A stretch of 64,000 nt of DNA from Arenicola marina (taxonomy: Eukaryota; Annelida; Polychaeta; Arenicolidae), in NCBI GenBank assembly GCA_964019135.1, contig OZ025248.1, forward strand, positions 40,293,670 through 40,357,669, in the 5' to 3' direction. The notes beneath the pieces were generated by a model. That model saw only the letters and a program-made list of their open reading frames with translations. It was not told the DNA's origin and ran no database searches. Shown here one piece after another: positions 59,760 through 64,000 of the stretch. The translations under genes and the position numbers were made by a program. Every line of letters starts with the position of its first letter. Within the stretch, counting starts at the first letter, position 1.

Positions 59760-60960
59760 TTCGGCAGCCTCCTCACCTCCACCTCATAGTCCCTGATCTT
59801 CACGTCCCTTAACGCTAACCCCCTTACCTCCACATCCCTTACCTCCACATCCCTGACCTCCACATCCCTGACCTCTACATCCCTTACCTCCACATCCCTT
59901 CCCTCCACATCCCTTCCCTCTACATCCCTGACTTTCAATTAGTCAGTCAAGTCAATTACCTCAGTCTCTTACCTCCATCTCCCTTACCTCCATCTACCTT
60001 ATTTCCATCTACCTTACCTCCATCTACCTAACCTCCACCTCCCTTACCTCCACCTCTCTTACCTCCATCTACCTTACCTCCATCTACCTTACCTCCACCT
60101 CTCTTGCCTCCACCTCTCTTACCTCCATCTACCTTACCTCCTCCTCTCTTACCTTCATTTTTCTTACCTCGATCTACTTACTTCAATCTACCTTACCTCC
60201 ACCTCCCTTACCTCCACCTCCCTTACCTCCACCTCCCTTACATCCACCTCCCTTACCTCCACCTCTCTTACCTCCACCTCCCTTACCTCCATCTGCCTTA
60301 CCTCCATCTACCTTACCTCCGTCTCTCTTACCTCCAACTCCCTTACCTCCATCTACCTTACCTCCATCTACCTTACCTCCACCTCCCTTACCTCCACCTC
60401 CCTTACCTCCACCTCCATTACCTCAATCTACCTTACCTCCACCTCCCTTACCTCCACCTCCCTTACCTCCACCTCTCTTACCTCCACCTCTCTTACCTCT
60501 ACCTCCCTTACCTCCATCTAACTTACCTCCATCTACCTTACCTCCACCTCTCTTACCTCCACCTCCCTTACCTCCATCTACCTTACCTCCATCTACCTTA
60601 CCTCCACCTCCCTTACCTCCACCTCTCTTACCTCCACCTCTCTTTACCTCCACCTCTCTTACATCCACTTCCCTTACCTCTATCTACCTTACCTCCATCT
60701 ACCTTACCTCCACCTCCCTTACCTCCACCTCCTTTACCTCCATCTACCTTACCTCCACCTCCCTTACCTCCACCTCCTTACCTCCGCCTCTCTTACCTCC
60801 ACCTCCCTTACCTCCATCTAACTTACCTCCATCTACCTTACCTCCACCTCTCCTACCTCCACCTCCCTTACCTCCATCTACCTTACCTCCACCTTCCTTA
60901 CCTCCACCTTTCTTACCACCACCTCCATTGCTTCCACCTTCCGTAGCTTCACCTCCCTTA
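59760..60960. repeat. 15-bp pyrimidine-rich minisatellite, about 80 units
   Basis: The unit is close to CTTACCTCCACCTCC, with ATCTA, CTCTC and related variants. The left part (59770-59940) uses CATCCCTTACCTC forms, the middle is most regular, and the right end decays by about 61000. Fifteen is a multiple of three, so one frame reads a 280-residue Tyr-Leu-His-Leu-Pro repeat on plus, and minus frames read Gly/Lys/Glu-Val repeats. These lack any non-repeat domain and are rejected as genes. The plus strand is almost free of G. Confidence 0.95.
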
Positions 60961-62871
60961 CATCCACCATCCATACCTCTATATTCCCTGACTTCTACCA
61001 CCCTTACGTCAAAATTCCTTGCCTCCAATTGTTTTGCCTCAAACGCCCCTATTCTCCACGTACCTTGTCTCAAGCTGTTTGCTCTACATACGCTAAATAT
61101 ACCTGATCAAGGAGACCTTCTTTATGACGTGGTCGCGGTGGCCGCCAACCAAAGCGCCCGCCACCCACCCCCCATCCCCCACCCACAAAACAACACAACA
61201 AACCTAGCAACTCTAATCTAAGAAAGCAACCGCGCGTTACGGCTGCGAATCATAATCGCATTTTTTTATAACATGCCATTGGTAGATAACGAGATAACAG
61301 ACGACAGGCTTGTTGCGTTGCTAAACCATTATTGCGGTGGCTCACTGGAACCAGTGTTCAATCTGATATGACTGGAAAGCAATTGTTTGTGATTGGTGTT
61401 TGATATCTCTGTTATCAAGTTTTGCTGTGATTGGTAAATGTACTGATCTAAAAGATGACGGAAGTACATTTCAATATATTTGTGCCTCAAATTGTTAATA
61501 GTATATTGCGATTAAGCGTGTCAAAGGCTTTGTGTTAGTCTTTAAATATAATAACGGTGCCACTCGGTAATCTGCATCAGAGCTACAGATTATTCTGTCC
61601 AGTTCTCAAATGCAGCAATTTGGGTTGAATATTCTTCCCGGAGCCGAATTGAGGGTTGTTTAACAGATTTCCATGGCCAAAATCTGTATGCAAATAATAA
61701 TAACTATTACCTTTGCAACTATATTATTTTCCAAGCCTCTCTGTAAATGGTAAAATTTTAATTAAATATGTGTATTATAGACGCGGCAGGCAACGCTTAA
61801 CCACAAATACATTTTATCATATCGAGCGCTGTCCCAGATCTTTAGGAAATTGTAAATAAATGTAATGGGCTCACCAGGACAATTGGAGAGAATTATACCC
61901 TACTCCACTACCACTACCCGAATATTGACGATTAATATACATTCCTTAACCGTATTGAACTGGAGAAGAGGTTACCATTACCCCCCCCCCCCATCCCCCC
62001 TCCCCCCTCCCCACCCTCCCGTTCCTCATACCACTTATCCTGGATTCAAAATGACGGGGAAACCTCTTGAGTCGAATATAAGAACTGTCTTCCTTCCTCG
62101 TGGCAGTCCACTTCTGTTTTATTTGGTCGTATGACGGCCCATCAATTATTCACATATAACACTTAAACCGTCTGGAAAACGTTAACAAATGGTTTCTCCA
62201 TAGGGTTACCCGTCAAATGGTTATTGATGACACAAGCGACGGTTAAAGAAGGGGGAGGCGAGGGGTGGGGGGTGTAGCCGGGATGATGGAAGATGAAGGG
62301 GGGGGGGTGGGGAGGGGGTTACCACATCACTTCCTGCTTCATCGTTTTGTGATGAGGCCACATATACATCGGACATAGAAACCCTCCCTGCTGCGCGGCT
62401 CAAATCTGGCCAATACGGCGTGTTCAAACGGAGGTGTTATCATGACAAACACATAAACGCCTGCAGACAATTACTCGTGGGCTTTGGTAAACACAGCGCC
62501 CAAATTGTGCCTATAGATATCTCTGATTGATGACACAGTAGACGCGTTCATTATCCAGGCTTTTGCCAATTAGTTTTTCTTATATTTTTTTTCTTCGGCT
62601 GCCCCCCCCCCCGCCTTTGGTTGACTACAAGGTGACGTGATATGACTCAGTTTGCTTGACTTTTACATACCACCAGACGTCTCGTGGAACTTATTTGGAC
62701 TGGCGGACAAACAATACTCGGTCTTCGATTCATCTCGCGTGCCACACGCACGCGGGCCCCGACATCCCAGCCGAATGTTTGCGAGGGCCTCCGCCAGGGG
62801 GCGCCACCACTTAGGATGAGACTTTCGTTTGCTTCAGCAGGCACGAGCTTTGAGAGTGGAGCATGGGGGTA

Positions 62872-62965
62872 CATACACGCATGGGTTGGTGCACGGCTGG
62901 TGGGGTGGTGCATGGCTGGCGGGGTGATGCGTGGCTGGGGTGGTGCACGGTTGGTGTGGTGTTCC
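62872..62965. repeat. Short G/T-rich minisatellite of about 16-18 bp, about 5 copies
   Basis: GGGTGGTGCACGGCTGG and variants (TGCATGGCTGGCG, TGCGTGGCTGG, TGCACGGTTGG) recur about five times. Copies are diverged. Confidence 0.8.
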
Positions 62966-63080
62966 GCCGGGTTGGCTTGAAGGCGCTGTGCAAACAAACA
63001 AAAATCTTGTCAAGCAAAAGAAATGTTCTTCTCTTTTTGCGACATAAATTTGTATCTGAATGAGATCGATTCATTGACAT

Positions 63081-63284
63081 CAGGGGCGGATCTAGGGGGG
63101 GGGGGGGCGGGGATTGCACCCCCCGCCCCCCCCCTTGGGAACCTTAACATACACTGTTAAAGTCGGCTTCTCCGAGGATCCCCCCGCCCCCGGTCGCAAG
63201 TTTTTCAGAGAGCATCCCCCCCCCCGGTCGCAAGTTTTCAGAGATCACCCCCCCCCCTTTGGCAAATTCCTAGATCCGCCCCTG
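63081..63284. mobile_element. Short nonautonomous inverted-repeat element, second copy
   Basis: Begins CAGGGGCGGATCTAGG at 63081 and ends with its exact inverse CCTAGATCCGCCCCTG at 63269-63284, a perfect 16-bp terminal inverted repeat. The flanks are GACAT (63076-63080) and AACAT (63285-63289), a 5-base target duplication with one mismatch. Read in reverse, its interior matches the copy at 45700-45957: GGAATTTGCCAA, then CTCTGAAAAACTTGC, then GGAGAAGCCGACTTTAACAG. A segment around CTCTGAAAACTTGCGACC is duplicated in this copy. It encodes nothing. Confidence 0.86.
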
Positions 63285-64000
63285 AACATAGTTTTTTTAC
63301 TTTGAGGATGATGGTAGGGGTGGAGGTGTTGGGGGGTGGGGGGGTCGATGGGGTGGTGGGGCGGCACAAATTGGTCCACCAATTATTACTGTAAGCAGGG
63401 GAGGGGGAGGGGAGGGGGGGGGCGTACACATATATTCGTGGCCCCCTCGATAGATCTAACATGCAATCCACGTTAACTTAACGTTGCCTGCCGTTCATTG
63501 CTTGTGTCACCGACTTCTCCGCAGCATCACATCTGACTGATGAATCCACGGTGAAACAGGGGTTTTGCGACACGCCGACCCGACTGCTATTGCTAACATT
63601 TGCTAACAAACCCCGTGTTTTCCGCGCTAGCATGCCCCAGTTATAGTGTTTACATTGCACAAGAAAGTAGTATTGTTGAAGCGAATGTTCTAGCTTACAA
63701 GTAGCATACAAAAGGAATACAAAAAAGCCACGTGGTTTTACATCGAGGTTTTCCTTGCTCACCACGGGCTTGCGCTCAATGAAAATGGACTGCACCATGA
63801 CTGACAGAACGAACAGCATTAACGCTCACACTGAAGTCTTACCTCTGCATCACAGAACCATTTCGAAGTAGGTTCGTTACCGATGCGCCCAGCATAAACA
63901 GGACGTAACTCTGTTTTGCTACTTAGTTGAATGCTGATTCCGTCGTTTTATGCGATGAAAGCCATAGCCTGTGATTGGAACACGTTATAATAAGCATCCC

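Larger units (their letters stand above)
60961..64000. other. Unannotated sequence at the right end
   Basis: Mixed unique sequence, A/T-rich at 61220-61960. There is a C run near 61980-61992, a G-rich patch at 62255-62320 and another at 63310-63425. It holds the small array at 62872 and the inverted-repeat element at 63081, listed separately. No exon of the receptor gene and no other gene is recognised. Confidence 0.6.

Noticed and set aside
60104-60946. 280-residue Tyr-Leu-His-Leu-Pro repeat protein
   Set aside because: It is a 15-bp repeat whose length is a multiple of three. There is no signal peptide, unique domain or splice context.

Overview
The window is eukaryotic, from the nuclear genome of an animal. 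The only convincing gene is split by GT-AG introns, one of them about 27 kb long. Most of the rest is noncoding, rich in minisatellites, poly-C/poly-G runs, tRNA-derived SINEs and a small inverted-repeat element. CpG does not look depleted by eye, and the gene is a diverged member of an animal calcium-channel family. A (probably marine) invertebrate bilaterian is the best guess; I cannot name the species.

The gene is on the + strand. Five coding exons (23507-23595, 50634-50707, 52657-52781, 53286-53372, 57145-57222) join with matching splice phases into about 151 residues. These match, in order and spacing, the N-terminus of inositol 1,4,5-trisphosphate receptors: the suppressor (beta-trefoil) region and the beginning of the first MIR repeat. 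The rest of the receptor must lie to the right of the window. No other protein gene can be supported. The long open frames inside repeat arrays are products of the repeat periods.

Layout: 1-996 is a 38-bp minisatellite cut by the window edge. 997-23383 is upstream sequence with C/G-rich low complexity, several small arrays and one tRNA-like SINE head. 23596-50633 is the first intron; it holds a 115-copy 32-bp array (27237-30920), a 19-copy 53-bp array (41468-42470), several smaller arrays, SINEs, an inverted-repeat element and a 200-base assembly gap. 50634-57222 carries exons 2-5. 57223-64000 holds the next intron or beyond, with a 1.2-kb 15-bp pyrimidine array and a second inverted-repeat element.

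The most striking observation is at the end of exon 4. The 35-bp minisatellite filling most of intron 4 (53373-56205) is a tandem amplification of the last 27 bases of exon 4 plus the first 8 bases of the intron. The gene therefore carries 81 consecutive copies of its own exon end and 5' splice site, in perfect 35-bp register. Because 35 is not a multiple of three, only every third donor keeps the reading frame. The frame stays open for the first ten units, so in-frame extended isoforms are possible in principle.
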